A stretch of 64,000 nt of DNA, from the NCBI GenBank assembly GCA_015501585.1, contig JADNRY010000256.1, positions 1 to 64,000 of the forward strand. The letters run 5' to 3'. The notes under the pieces are model-generated. The model made no database searches. It had not been told where the DNA came from and was given only the letters and a program-made list of their open reading frames with translations. The position numbers and the translations under genes are program-made. Each line of letters starts with the position of its first letter. Positions within the stretch are counted from its first letter, which is position 1. Source of the DNA: Rhodocollybia butyracea (Eukaryota > Basidiomycota > Agaricomycetes > Agaricales > Omphalotaceae). Shown here one piece after another: positions 21,191-32,445 of the stretch.

Positions 21191-22280
21191 TCACGGGTGG
21201 TCAGTACCCTCGATGATAGGAACAAGCGACACCTCTCCTTCGGGCTGGAGTCGGATCCAAGGGCAAACGATGGGGCCAGACGGTGCCCATTCGGTTATTG
21301 CTACCCCAATTGCATTGGTTAGATTATTAAAATTGTCGTCATCGATAGGGACCTCAGAGCGGTGCCATCCTTCCTCCAAGGGTAGTCGCTCTTGCTCGAA
21401 GAATGTCTGTACAAATCTGCCCAGGTGAGGACGCGTAATCAGCTATAAGCTGCGTTTAACCGATGGTCACTTACTTCTTGGGAGCAACACCAGTAGTCAC
21501 ATTCCCTATGACACTAAGATAGAAACCGGATTCGATAATCCGAACAGTCAACTCCTTGATTGTATTAGTGAGGTTTGGGTTGATGAGGCTGTCCTCCGCA
21601 AGACGTTGAACCAACACCTGTGCTGCCGAGGTGGTATTATAGTAATCCGCGCCGGGATTCGAGTTTTTAAGCGTGGCGAACACGGTCTCGTTGAAGTGGA
21701 TATTGTCCCCAATAGCAAGATCATTTCTTGATAAAGAGACGTCGTGCTCGATAGTGCCGTGACTAGGACACCATATGTGGGCAAGGTGAGCCTATAGGTT
21801 TCGAGTAACTGGTTCAACAATTGGAATCACGCACAGTGCAAGTTCTTTCAAGGCAAAGTTATCTGCATTGTCAGTGGTAAGAAGCCCGATTTTGGCTACC
21901 ATACGCATGAGATTAGTAGGCTGGAAGTTGAATCCGTCTAGGAAACGGTTAGATTATTTTACATTTGGATCTCTTAAACGGGAAAAACAATTACTCACCT
22001 TGAATTGCGCCCAGTACAATGGGAATGGTGATATTCCTTCCACTCCTAGGCAAGAATCCATGGTTTGCCAAGCTGTTGAGTAGTAGTAACAGTCAATCTT
22101 TGTGGCATAGGAGGGTGGTCATACAGCAACATACGTGTTCAAGCCAGGACATGGGCCCCGAGAATCAGTAAGCAGAGGCGCCTGCCACTGATGCGCACTC
22201 CAGTCAATCAAGCCAGAATTAGTTCCTCTGACTCCAATGGAACCAGTAAGCGCAATGAGCGAAATGAGCAAATTCTTCAT
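21191..22280 (-). CDS. Short-type unspecific peroxygenase / chloroperoxidase (heme-thiolate)
   Basis: A secreted heme-thiolate peroxidase that uses hydrogen peroxide for oxygenation or halogenation. The ATG at 22280 opens a signal peptide (MKNLLISLIALTGSIGVRG). The heme-ligand motif GPCPGLN is followed across an intron by NHGFLPRSGRNITIPIVLG, then GFNFQPTNLMRMVAKIGLLT. The acid-base motif GTIEHDVSLSRNDL (EHD) and a later ESGFYLSVIGN plus APKKFVQTFFEQERLP with EEGW complete the family pattern. The EHD form and predicted length of about 260-270 residues place it in the short group rather than the long EGD-R-E group. Exon 1 is 22135-22280; about five exons in total, one splice site (near 21834) being weak. 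Several NxT/NxS sites suggest N-glycosylation. The frame seems intact. Confidence 0.85.
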
Positions 22281-23999
22281 GGACTGAAAACTGAGATAAA
22301 GGATGTAGAATGTCTGGAAACAGGAGCATTTTATATCAATCGAGACGTCCCGTTAATACCTTCCCATACGGAGGAGCTTCGCACCGACAGTATGTGCCAA
22401 GATGGAAATATAACAGCATTTTCCTGCACCGCTGCGGTTAAAGAAACAACGAACGAGAACAAGATTAAAGTGTTACATACCATTTTCTTGATGGCGGCTT
22501 GATGGTGGTGAGACCAAGAATTGTTATCTTCTTCGGGCATACCTGTTACTTGGGATGGCAAAAGGAAAATACGGATGCATATACCTCGACTAAGGCTCGA
22601 CATATTGGGCTGTTTTCTCATTCCCTCATCATCTCCAACCCAGTACTACAAGGCGGGTTCAAGCATGAAGAAAAAAGATGCCCAAGTGTACGATTAATGG
22701 TACCCTCGATTATCCCGGCTTGACAAAAATCAACTAGCCCTGGGCGAGCCACAGCTATTCCGGAGCTCAAAGTTTTCTGGGTGGTAGGATACCTAGCACA
22801 GCGAATACATGCCAATATTATACGGTCTGATTGTACAAGTAGACTTTCGTGAGATATCAGCGCTTTAGCCAGAGACAGAAAAAGGAACGGAGTACCTATC
22901 GAGTTTAATTGTTCATTTGCTGGGCACTAGGTTTACGAGACTCTTCGGTGGGAGGAGCACCCGACGACCACATACGATGGGGCTATTTGGAGCAACTGGA
23001 ACGAACATCTTCAAGCTGTGGGCTTGGCAATGAGTCCTTCGGATCTTCTTAATTTCTTGACTGTCCGAGTCTCTTGCATTCACCGTGTAACAGAAACTCA
23101 TAAGTTTGCAGTGAATAAGAGGGAGCGGCTGTACGCCCAGAGATTTGTGTACATTGTAGGATACGGTTATAGTGGGGTAGGGGTTATGGTGCTGTATTTT
23201 TGTAGCCACAGAAAAGGGGATGTATGAGAGGCAAAGATTGCGCCCGGGTTTCGAATTAAGAACGCATTTACTCTCGAAAGCTGGCTACTGGAACCTATGA
23301 GGAGCATGGTAATGAAGAGGAAATCACTGTGGGAAGAGTTGGCAGGTAGCGAGGAAATAGGTTGTAGGATATATTGCTCGAATAAAGGGATTCGATGCAC
23401 TGGAGATCCGCACCCTTGAAGCGTGCGTGAATTCCGGGTGCGAGAGAGGGAAGTTTCGAATTTGACGCGAGAAAGTGTCACAACGGTGTTCTGTTCTCTT
23501 GTATACAAATATTGGAGTTGAGCAAGGCGTCAAGGTGTCAACAGCCGAGCGTTGAATGGAATTGAATGTTGGTTCTGCCTTTGGTGAGTCGAGAGAGTGA
23601 ACTGAGTTCATGTTGTCTAATGAACACAGTTCGCTGGATGTCGGATTGTATGATACAATAGTACCAGTGGATGGTAGATATCAGAGAACAAGATTGTGTT
23701 GTTCTGTGCATTACAACTTGCAGGGGATTGAAGAGAAGAAACTATAAGCAAGAGTTGACGTTAAGGTTCAAGGGTCCAGAAGCTAGAAACTGAAGGAAAC
23801 ATCATAGTAAATGGTCATGAGCGTCTCCGTAAAAAAAGAGTCCCAATTGTTAGCTTCAAAGAGCAGGATTAGCTAGACGCGTCGTGCTAATTTATGTCTA
23901 GCTCAGATGTCGGGTAAGGCGGGAGCTTGACAGGCATATTTGAGTAGACATTACATAGCAAAGGACAAAGGAGAGTGTTGAAGAAGTTGGAAAGGAGCG
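22281..23999. other. peroxygenase upstream region, no supported gene
   Basis: Small - strand ORFs (22331-22621, 22913-23209, 23167-23611) have no recognisable family and no convincing splice chain. One contains a signal-peptide-like stretch (MVCNTLILFSFVVSLTAA) but no following domain. It likely holds the peroxygenase promoter and decayed DNA. Confidence 0.45.
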
Positions 24000-24284
24000 G
24001 TAATGAACTCGTTGATAGCAGAAATGACTTTTGGTTTGGATTCGGCACAGTAAGAGTCCAGATTCATATTCAGGGCCCATAGCTGCTTTCTAGTCGTAGT
24101 GACTTGACCTGCTTCTTCGCCAACGCAATTGAAGCTTTTTGAAAGATGAGAATTGAGAGCAGGATTGAGTGGCAAATGTATACTGAAGCTGAAGAGCTGC
24201 CAAGTCATATATACTCTAGACCCGGATTTCGGGGGCATGGATTCGAAAGAAGGTGTTGTGGGAAGGAAGAGGTTGGGAAGCTGC

Positions 24285-24480
24285 ATCCGGCCTTCGTTAG
24301 CGCTCAGACTCGGATAAACCGGGCCACTCGTGTGCCGGGCGGCTATATAACTTTTTCGAAACGTCCCGCCACACCACCGCAACCGCAAAACCCTCAACAG
24401 TGCTGTGACAGTAAGCCACCTTGATATGTTGGACAATCTTAGCTGTGGCTGGAAGGAACAACCAAACTCATGTCTTGGAC
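24285..24480 (+). repeat. conserved block upstream of PP2C copy A
   Basis: The reverse complement of 24285-24370 matches 44050-44125 and 57215-57290 (shared TATAGCCGCC, GTGGCCCGG and TTATCCGA-TCTGAGCGCT). 24415-24480 (CTTGATATGTTGGACAA, GTGGCTGGAAGGAACAA) matches the reverse complements of 43970-44040 and 57115-57180. It is conserved in all three PP2C copies, so it is probably an ancestral promoter/5' region. Confidence 0.75.
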
Positions 24481-24639
24481 GGCAAATTATACGTCGGGAC
24501 CAAAGACGAAAAGTCGCAAAAAGGGTTTGTTGGAGCAGTATCATGGTCACAGGAAGAATACTAGCCTGCGGATACGATGTTTACTTCTGAAAAAGTCAGG
24601 ATTTGTATGCGTGCGTTTATTCAAATAGTACTGTTCTAA

Positions 24640-26480
24640 CGAAATTTTGGTCTAGAAGTATACTCTCTGGAGACTCTATCACTGTCCATTTCCCTGACAG
24701 CCCTGACCACGAAGACAGCCGCCGTTGGTACATCACAGTGCTCGATAGCCACAATGGTCTTTCCATGGGCAAATTTCTCCATGGCCACCTCGTCGAATAT
24801 GTCGCATATAGATTATCCCGCGTCCTTAACAATACGAACCTGCCGCATTCTTCGATGACCACAATACATCCGCCGGATCTTCACCGGCACCTTCACCTTC
24901 AGCTTCGAAATTCAATCGATTACTATCCGCAGACCAGAATTAGTATAACTCGAAGTCACTGCCATCAGTGGCGAGCCCGGCGAGTTTGAGGTCGTAGGGA
25001 GAGGATACTGGATGAAGGGCACATCATGGGATGAAGTTGATGTCCAGACCAGCTGTATGAGAGGAATCCCGCACGCGCACGTTTCAATCCTTTTTAGTGT
25101 CATCACGTTCAACTATGAAGATGACCACCGTTTCGTACATCGCACTGCTCGACAGCCACAGCGGTCCTGCAATGAGCAACTTTCTCTGTGACCACCTCGT
25201 CGGAATACGTCGCGTACTTTATCCCAGCTTCCTCAGCAACACGGACCCGCCGGATTCTTCGATGATCACGAAACCTCCGTGAATCTTCAGTACTTCAGTG
25301 CCTCGGTGCTTCAGCTTCAGCGCCCGCTTCGATACGACCAAACCCTTGTCGACGACACCATCAAACACGCATTCAATGAAATCGACGACCCCATGATCGA
25401 CGTCTCAGGCATCCTCTCCTCCTCTCCCAACTCCAAAACCAACTCCGTCCGCTCCATAAGGTATGCCCACACCGGCTCCTGCGCCCTACTATCCATCTAC
25501 GAATCTGATACTAAGCTCTTATAATTACGCATCACCCTCACTAGCAACTCCTATGCCGTCCTTGGGGGCAAAATACGCCCCAAAGACAACAACACCTATA
25601 CCTATCAAGTATGCGTACTCTCCGCAGACCAGAATAGGTACAACCAAAGGAGGTGGCGAGGCTGCAGGCGGAGCATCCTGGTGAGAACATCGTGGAGAAG
25701 GCACGCGTGATGGGATGGGGGATGGCGCGTGCGTTTGGGGACGCGGCGTACAAGTGGGGCGTGGATGTACAGAGGCAGTTGTATGAGAGGTATTTGGGGG
25801 ATAAAGTACGCGAGAACATGAAGACTCCGCCGTATCTTACTGGTGGGTCTTTTCCTGTTTGCTCTTCATTCTTTTCAGTCGATGTAACTTATAACTCATA
25901 TAATTCATAGCTGAACCCGAAATAACCACCACTCGCATCTGCAAAGGAGACTTCCTCATCATGGCCTCTGACGGCCTTTGGGACTGCCTCTCAAGTGACA
26001 AAACTGGCAGCGTCGTCAGGCTCTGGCTCCAAACTAACTTACCCGCCGTATACACTGACGCACCCATGTGGGACTTTCAGCTTTCCCCCCAGTCCCACAA
26101 TCCCAATCCCCGGACGACAAAGCCAAATCCCAACAAGACGAAACCTATGACCGCGACCAGCTGCCTCGTAAAAAAACTACGGACAATAACACAGTGATAT
26201 ATCCTTGGTGGAAGACCGCGAGACAACTCGTTCATTGCAACTGGGATGCCAGCGCTGCGGCGTGAATGCGCTTGGGGGGGGGGGGCGGATGTAGATTTGT
26301 CGAGGGCATTGGTCTGGTGCCGCCGAGGGCGAGGAGATATAGGTGGGTGGGCGTTTATTCTTCTCCGCTCCGTATCTTTGTTCTAAGCTGATTCGTGTTG
26401 TTTCCTTTTTTCTTTGTAGGGATGATACTGCGAATGCTGTTACGTTTTTAGGGTTTCTAGAGTCGAGTAATTATCTACTA
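24640..26480 (+). pseudogene. PP2C-family phosphatase pseudogene, copy A
   Basis: A decayed gene related to metal-dependent Ser/Thr phosphatases (PP2C). Fragments in several frames are recognisable: ITVLDSHNGLSMGKFLHGHL (degenerate DGHxG motif), LVDDTIKHAFNEID, GENIVEKARVMGWG then ARAFGDAAYKWGVDVQRQL, a PPYLT block, AEPEITTTRICKGDFLIMAS with DGLWDCLSSDK, and a C-terminal exon near 26400 (DDTANAVTFLGFLESS). Stops and frame changes between these pieces exceed what introns explain. The N-terminal DGH region appears twice (24690-24870 and 25105-25285). The same gene occurs as copies B (42.5-43.6 kb) and C (56.0-57.1 kb). Confidence 0.75.
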
Positions 26481-26899
26481 TATACTACGTATATGAGATA
26501 TAGGTAGGATACGTTGGTGCGGCAGTATACCTTTTCCAAATCTAGATGAAGGCAAGATACATATCCAGCGCGACTGCAAATCTTGAGGCGTTGTATCACG
26601 GAGGGTTTTACCATATTTGATCGGGGCTCATGCTCATCGCATTTCCGGATACCTACTCAAACACCAACCAACTTGAACTTATAGCAAAAACGTCGCAGTA
26701 TCTCGGACTGACTTTAGAGATTTCCGGCCATGCGTAAATTCTTGAAGGATTCAAGGGCAACTTGGGTGAGTCCTCTGGAGACAATTCATGGAAAACGCAT
26801 GTCCATTGTGTGACATAGAACTACATAGAAGGGTGATCTATATTCGCTGAGCATCGTTGAAGAAACAAGAGTCCACCTAGTCAACAATTATGTATATCG
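26481..26899. other. spacer between PP2C copy A and membrane-protein unit
   Basis: No gene seen. A G12 homopolymer lies just upstream at about 26274-26285. Otherwise plain AT-rich sequence. Confidence 0.4.
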
Positions 26900-27117
26900 C
26901 TGCCAATCATACATCGATTATTGATCTTCAGTTCTTGGTAAATCTTCAGAGTCTCTGTCTGCACTTCGATAGCAAGTTAGGTTCAAGCATCCAAACTTGG
27001 GAAATATGGAACGACTTGTTCTCACTGACTTCATCGACCATGGGGACGTTTTCCATGCTGGAATCGCAGTGCTGGTAATTTGTTCTGACGCATGTTGTGA
27101 TAACCTTCAAGACAGCA

Positions 27118-27198
27118 TCAGCTCCAACCCTGGCTAGCTCCAACCTGCCCCAACAGCTCCAACCCTCTCCAACTCCGCTAGCTCCAACCCCGGCTCGC
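27118..27198. repeat. GCTCCAACC minisatellite
   Basis: A short imperfect tandem of units like GCTCCAACCC(T/C)GGCTA and GCTCCAACC(T)GCCCCAACA. It sits inside the 5' flank of the duplicated unit; the equivalent position in the 46.8 kb copy has a single unit. Confidence 0.6.
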
Positions 27199-27582
27199 TG
27201 TACCGACAGATCAAGGGTTAAGAACCGAATACGGCAGAACCGTGTGGATCAAGGGCAGCAGATCTAGGGCAGATACAAAATACAAGTGAATGCCGGGTGC
27301 CCAGCGAGTGCGCTGACATGACATAGAAGAGAACAATTGTTCAGCTCCTTCCCATCCGCAACAAAATCCAAGAAGTAGCGAGGTGCTCTTGATTTCCGGC
27401 GTCAGCTCTTTAGACGGAGCTACTCTAAGCCTAGCCAATGCCTGACAACTCGGGTAAAGTCTTTGGGAACCGTCCTTCGGGCTTCAGCACTCATCGGGCC
27501 CGGTATTGCCTCCTGGATCATACTGCCAAGCCACTGATGGCAATGGCCTGTAAGTTGTAACTATCTTCGGTCATCTAAATTA

Positions 27583-28005
27583 CAGCGCTGTCAGAAAATA
27601 ATGTCAGTCGCAGAAAAAGAAACGCGAAAAAAAAGAAATAGGTACGCGAGCATCAATGTTTGATGTGAAGGGTCAAGCAATTGAAAGTGCTCCATCCTGC
27701 TCCATCCTAACAAAATCCTCCCTTGTCTTCCCAACTTAGTCATGGGCTTCCCACATATTAGCCAGGATCTGAAGCCCATATTGAGGACAGAAATACTCGA
27801 GATTAATCTAAGACTTGGTTATAAGTACCGGTAAAGGGCCAGCAAGCACAAAAAAGAAGGGAATGTACTCTGGAAGCACAAATCTCAGAGCGCAAAACGG
27901 ATCGGCCATCAAGCATCAGCGCATCAATCCTCGCGTACCTATTTCTTTTTTTTTCTTTTTTTTTCTTTTCTTTTTTGCGACTGACATTATTTTCTGACAG
28001 CGCTG
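27583..28005. mobile_element. 423-bp MITE with long TIRs and TA target duplication
   Basis: Terminal inverted repeats start CAGCGCTGTCAGAAAATAAT and continue GTCAGTCGC perfectly for about 30 bp, then, after an A/G-rich stretch of unequal length, AAAGAAATAGGTACGCGAG; each arm totals about 75-90 bp. The element is flanked on both sides by TA (27581-27582 and 28006-28007). It has no transposase ORF. TA duplication plus CAG termini suggests a non-autonomous Tc1/mariner-type element. It lies in the 5' flank of the membrane-protein gene copy A. Confidence 0.85.
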
Positions 28006-28547
28006 TAAGAGATTTAATCATGGATTTAATATCTTATTGCCGAATGGGGGGATGGGGCAACATTGAGATAGAAGGAGAAGATTACAAGACATTAGATGGG
28101 AATGCCAATATTAAACCTAAGTCTCTCTTTATTGCAACCATAATGTCATGCCCGACTCGAATCGCTCCGAGTTTTTCTACAACTTGCCTTGGCCCTCTTG
28201 GGGTTGACTACTAGCGATATTTCAAATTGGCAAGCTCTTGGGTGAGATAAGTGAGATAGCATAACTCTGACCTTGTCCTTCTAAAGCCTAGTTACAGATG
28301 ATCACACAAAGATTGATCACTAGTCTGAGGAAACAAGATTGAACATCACAAATAGATGTACATGTAACAGTGTTATGACAGTTCAAGTTATACTAAGAAC
28401 AGTGCCACGAGTTCAAAAATATCTCCAAAGTATACAATTGTCAGCCAGTGAAACATGGGGCCGCACTATAATAGTAGCTTCGAGGGCTCTACAATGCAAA
28501 AATACTTTATCCTTGGTTATCCCCCTTGTTTCAAAATTCACAGACCC

Positions 28548-29622
28548 ATGGCTCACCTTCTTTCTGGGTTGAGACTGATAGCAGTCACATATATTGGTAA
28601 GCTCGAGTATAGATGAAGTCAAGACTCAAAAGATTGACTTGGTCTCTAAGGCTATGCGTACTGTCAATCCGATGACACAATCCTAGTAGCTCCACCACTT
28701 ACATTTCCTGATGGTTCTGAGCCATTTTACAACACCCATGGGCCATTGCAATCAGCTGGCGTAGCTACTTACAAGAAATTGGTAGCAATATTGGATACTA
28801 CGCAAACGGATGGTAAGGCGCAAATTCCAAATACCGATCAAGGCATACAAGGCTCCGTTGTGCCAATGGGTGTTGATATACAAAGCATTCTTAATTCAAC
28901 CGCACAGTCCATGTCCACTTCCCAGACTACGTCTCCATCCACCTCACAGACTACGACCCTGTCCGCTTCACAGACTACATCCCTGCCTGCTCCTCAGACT
29001 ACTTCCCCCTCCGCCCTCCAGACTACCTCCCCAACTGCTCCCCGAATTATCCCCAAAAAGTCCCAGGAGCTCGCCAAAGGAGTAGGGGGTGGAGTCGGGG
29101 GGCTTTTTTTGATCCTCCTCATATGCTGGTTAATACAAAGGCGACGGAGAAGAATATTGCGTCAGCTGAAGAGTTCACAAGAGGCTATATACCCTTTGTA
29201 AGCTCGCTGGGTATAGTGATATAGCTCAACAGGCCTAATTTCTCGTGAATCCAGCAGCGCTTCCAGTTCTAAATATAATCCCCCTGGTGCTGCAAATCCA
29301 TTGCATATAATCGGGAAATTTTCGCAATTAATACAAGGTGAGCTTGAAGCTTTGTATAACATGGAAATGTTCCCTCTGACATGGTACTTGGTACTTAGGT
29401 GCCAGATCTAAACAATCTGAGATGAGGGAGCAAGAACATACTCGGTTGAGTGCACAAGCAGAGCTCCGTGTCATTGAGGACGCACTGAACCAAGTTGGTG
29501 TTGAAGAGGAAGAGGAAGCATCATTGCGCCAACAGATCTCTGAATTAATAGAGAGAGTAAGAAGGATAGAAGAACGAGAAGTGGTGAGTGACCTTCCACC
29601 TGACTACGAATCATCACCATGA
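28548..29622 (+). CDS. mucin-like single-pass membrane protein, copy A
   Basis: Family not named by me. The order is an N-terminal hydrophobic leader (MAHLLSGLRLIAVTYIG, ATG 28548), a short ectodomain (APPLTFPDGSEP, THGPLQSAGVA), then a Ser/Thr/Pro repeat region with about seven copies of a (P)S(x)xQTT unit likely to be O-glycosylated. A transmembrane segment follows (GVGGLFLILLICWLI) with a basic stop-transfer (QRRRRR), then after an intron a cytosolic acidic coiled coil (RLSAQAELRVIEDALNQVG, ISELIERVRRIEE) and a C-terminal PPDYES tail. The longest continuous frames are 28746-29201 and 29422-29622. It looks like a wall or cell-surface sensor-type protein. Upstream exon joins are uncertain. 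Paralogues lie at 44.7-46.0 and 62.2-63.3 kb. Confidence 0.6.
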
Positions 29623-29830
29623 GCTTTCCTCTGTGGAAGTTTTGTATGTACAACTGGCCTTTAAGTGTACAATTCACTGAATAAAAAGGAATAAAAAATG
29701 AAGAGAGGATTTGAGGAAGGATACTTGATGTCCATTGTCTACATAAACCTACAACAAGGAGTATCTTATATATAATTGGGATGTCCTGTCAATATGTTAC
29801 CAAATGAGAGAGAGTTTTACTCCAACAAGA

Positions 29831-30682
29831 TTGAACTCAAAAGAGCATAATGAGCGCTAATTTCAGGTTGAGTTGAGTTAACCTGAGTTAACCTGAGTAT
29901 ATTCTTGACCCACATCCTCCACCAGTGCATTTTCCTCATCAGATGTCATGTGAGTTGGTTTGGCCGTTAGAGGGTCTCCATACAATTATTTGACCCCAGG
30001 ACTGACAAAATCCAATTAGAATTGAAAGAGATACAAGTAATTTACAAAAAACTCACTTTTGGCCCAAGGGTGTTGTATTGTGCCGATTGGATATGATACA
30101 ACTCCGGATCTACTTACCAGTCATTACCTATCCGGTTACTGATGCTTTGTATGTACCAGACCACCTTAGTAATACTTACTATTGTACACAGTATATAAGG
30201 CCTTCTCTGAGGCCAGTACCTATAAGTTCTCTAATCTAGTATCATCTGTATGGGCATAATAGTGTGTAAAAAATCAAGTGAATATCAAGGCTGTATTTTC
30301 TTGTTTTCCCCTGGTGGCGGCATATTTACTAGCTACTTTCCTCTGATTACAGTGCATTTTCTTTCTGGGGTGGCTGCTTTCTCGTAATTAATTACACATA
30401 GCAGCGGCATATTTACAAAACAGTAGTACCTTGAACTCCTGGTGTATAACCATGGTTGTTACTATGTTGTCACTTTTATAACAAGTTATATTTTGTTCCA
30501 TTGGAATTACTGACCCTGGGACAAACTGTCAGTCTGCAACAAAATCGCAGGACCTCGTGACGGTAAATGGCGACGGTCAAGTTCTAAATCTTGACCGCTG
30601 CAATTTACAAGTGCCCAATTAATTTATTACTGGTGGACAAAGCGCCGAATTTGCTATTTAATAGATAGTAGCAAAGTAGTAG
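29831..30682. other. non-coding region with hairpin
   Basis: No gene. At 30563-30608 an imperfect inverted repeat (19-bp arms, four mismatches, 8-nt loop; GTAAATGGCGACGGTCAAG against CTTGACCGCTGCAATTTAC) is present. A TATA-like TATATAAGG occurs at about 30190, so part of this could be an old LTR, but I could not find paired ends. Confidence 0.45.
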
Positions 30683-32285
30683 CTATAGAGCATCAACAAA
30701 AGCTTTAAATAATAAGACAGCCTCACAATAAACATCAATACCCCAGTTGTCGTCGTCTTGTGTGATATCAAAGTCCATCTTCTGAAATGCTTCCCACACA
30801 AAAGTGATGTCCTCATCCTCGTTAACCCAAATATTACCGCTATCTTCTTCTGGAACCCCCTCATCCTCAAGCCCATAGGATGGGTGCTGAGCAGTCTGGA
30901 TGTCATCTCCTGGGTCTCCGGTCCAATATCCCCATCTCTTGGCATACTCACGGCTCAGCTCATAGAGAGCAAGCGGCGTCTTTTGGTGTTCAGTTCGTAG
31001 TTGATGATGTTTCCAAGCATCAGCGGTGCATCATAGTGAATCCTGTATCCGGGGTTGGAATACAACATATAAACAAAGGCATTGCATGTTGTTGGTCATG
31101 TCAAGTAAGCCATTCTTCTCCAGGTAATCGAATATTTTCCGGAATGCCTCAAGGGTGTCCTTCCGTATGTCCTGCCAAAGATGCTCAATTTGAATGTTGT
31201 GCAAGGATCTGATATCACTTTTTTAAAAGATGCAGAAACAACAGATCAAACACAAAACAAACCTTCCACGTATGTATGCTCTATGAGCTTCACCCCAATG
31301 AGTGACCATAGATAGTTCAATCCTGTTGTTTTCTTTTCCAAAATCACCCTGAACTCGACTAGGCCATCCAAAGGTCGTGATAGCATTCTGAAACAAGCCT
31401 AGCACTGTATCCGAAGTCTTGTTCGAACAGCATTGAAGGTAGATAATGAGTCTTGAGTGGCCGTCCACACAACCATGGACCCAGAATCCCCATGGGCGAA
31501 GCTTCTCGTTGCCGTCTTGGTGCCAAAGTGCGTTTGCTCCCTGAACCTTGTAAGCTCTGCACTTCATGAGGTTACCCCATCTAAAGTGGAATCAGTAAAT
31601 TTTTTTCTTTAACTTAAAGCACATACCTCAGCAGCAACACTGCATCCAAATCAATATGCCAAAAACTATCCTGAACGCGTCGAATCGGCACATGAATACT
31701 ACATCAGCTCTTCAGATGTCCCAAGGCAATTACAGAGCCTATGAAGGGATGCTCTTGAGCAATTTCCCAAATTTTTTGATCAAGATCTTCATCGGAAATG
31801 TTGGTGTAAGCATGCTGTGTGGCTTCCGAAAGTCCTGCTCGCTCAAGGTGGTTGTACAGGGTTTTGCGACTACATCCCATCGCATCTGCTATAGAGCCCC
31901 AGGACAAGCCAAGTTTATGAAGTAGAATAGCTCGTTCAAGGTTCAGAGCATAGGATGGATGTTCTTTCTGTCCAGTATGAGTTTTTGGAATATTTGCTGA
32001 AGGAGGAGGAGGGTTGTCAATGAATTCTTCGAGGGGACGTATACAGTGCTCGATGTACAGTATCAGGTGTTCAATCTGGGCTGGTGTAGAAAAAAGATCA
32101 TCTATGTCACCCAGAATCCTACGAATCGCATAAAGTTTGTGAACTAGTGATTTGACTGCTCCGATATCAGCATTGGGGAGAGCATTGGTCATCCATTTTG
32201 CCTGTGATGTCAAGCAATGACATTCAGTGAAGAAGTGGTGAGCACGATCTTGAAAATCACTGGCCATAGTGACTGGAAAGAACAA
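30683..32285 (-). pseudogene. DDE integrase-core transposase-like gene, two TGA stops
   Basis: A basidiomycete 'integrase core domain' protein of the kind carried by DNA transposons. The N-terminal part includes an HTH-like segment (LGLSWGSIADAMGCSRKTLY then NHLERAGLS) and the conserved HPFIGSV-AL-GHLKS block. The catalytic core has NALWHQDGNEKLRPWG (first Asp), RVQGDFGKENNRIE (second Asp) and HNIQIEHLWQD (Glu), with D, D and E all retained. The tail reads FDYLEKNGLLDMTNN, WKHHQLRTEHQKTPLAL, to a stop at 30683. In-frame TGA codons at 31704-31706 and 31031-31033 interrupt it; both are explained by CGA to TGA transitions. Starts MFFPVTMASD (32285) or MASD (32267) are possible. Confidence 0.75.
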
Positions 32286-32445
32286 GAAGCTTTGTACCGG
32301 GATGCTTGGCTCCGGGGCTGTATGCTAAAGCATAACTCAGAGCACTTGAAAAATTGATATTATGCTATGAGAACGGTTTTACAGCCTAGTTAATATACTG
32401 TTTTACTATTTACTTATGGAAGATGTAAGTATCAAAGCTGTAAAC

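Larger units (their letters stand above)
26900..29830 (+). repeat. duplicated unit containing mucin-like membrane gene, copy A
   Basis: The reverse complement of this unit matches 44390-47010 over the gene and both flanks. Examples: 26995-27125 against 46770-46930 (shared TACCAGCACTGCGAT and GTCTTGAAGGTT), 27460-27520 against 46430-46490 (CCGTCCTTCGGG, TTCAGCACTCAT), and the 3' flank near 29757-29815 against 44465-44540 (AAGGAGTATCTTATAT, TTGGGAT-TCCTGTCAAT). The MITE at 27583-28005 is inserted between the 5' flank and the gene and has no counterpart at 46 kb. Confidence 0.75.

Noticed and set aside
22331..22621. Second secreted protein upstream of the peroxygenase (MVCNTLILFSFVVSLTAA)
   Set aside because: Only a signal-like stretch followed by 35 residues with no family; the peroxygenase has its own signal peptide at 22280.
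27118..27198. CRISPR-like array
   Set aside because: Eukaryotic context; units are contiguous and lack spacers, so it is a minisatellite.
30065..30320. Solo LTR of a Copia-type retrotransposon
   Set aside because: A TATA box and T-rich end are present but no TG..CA ends, target duplication or second LTR could be found.
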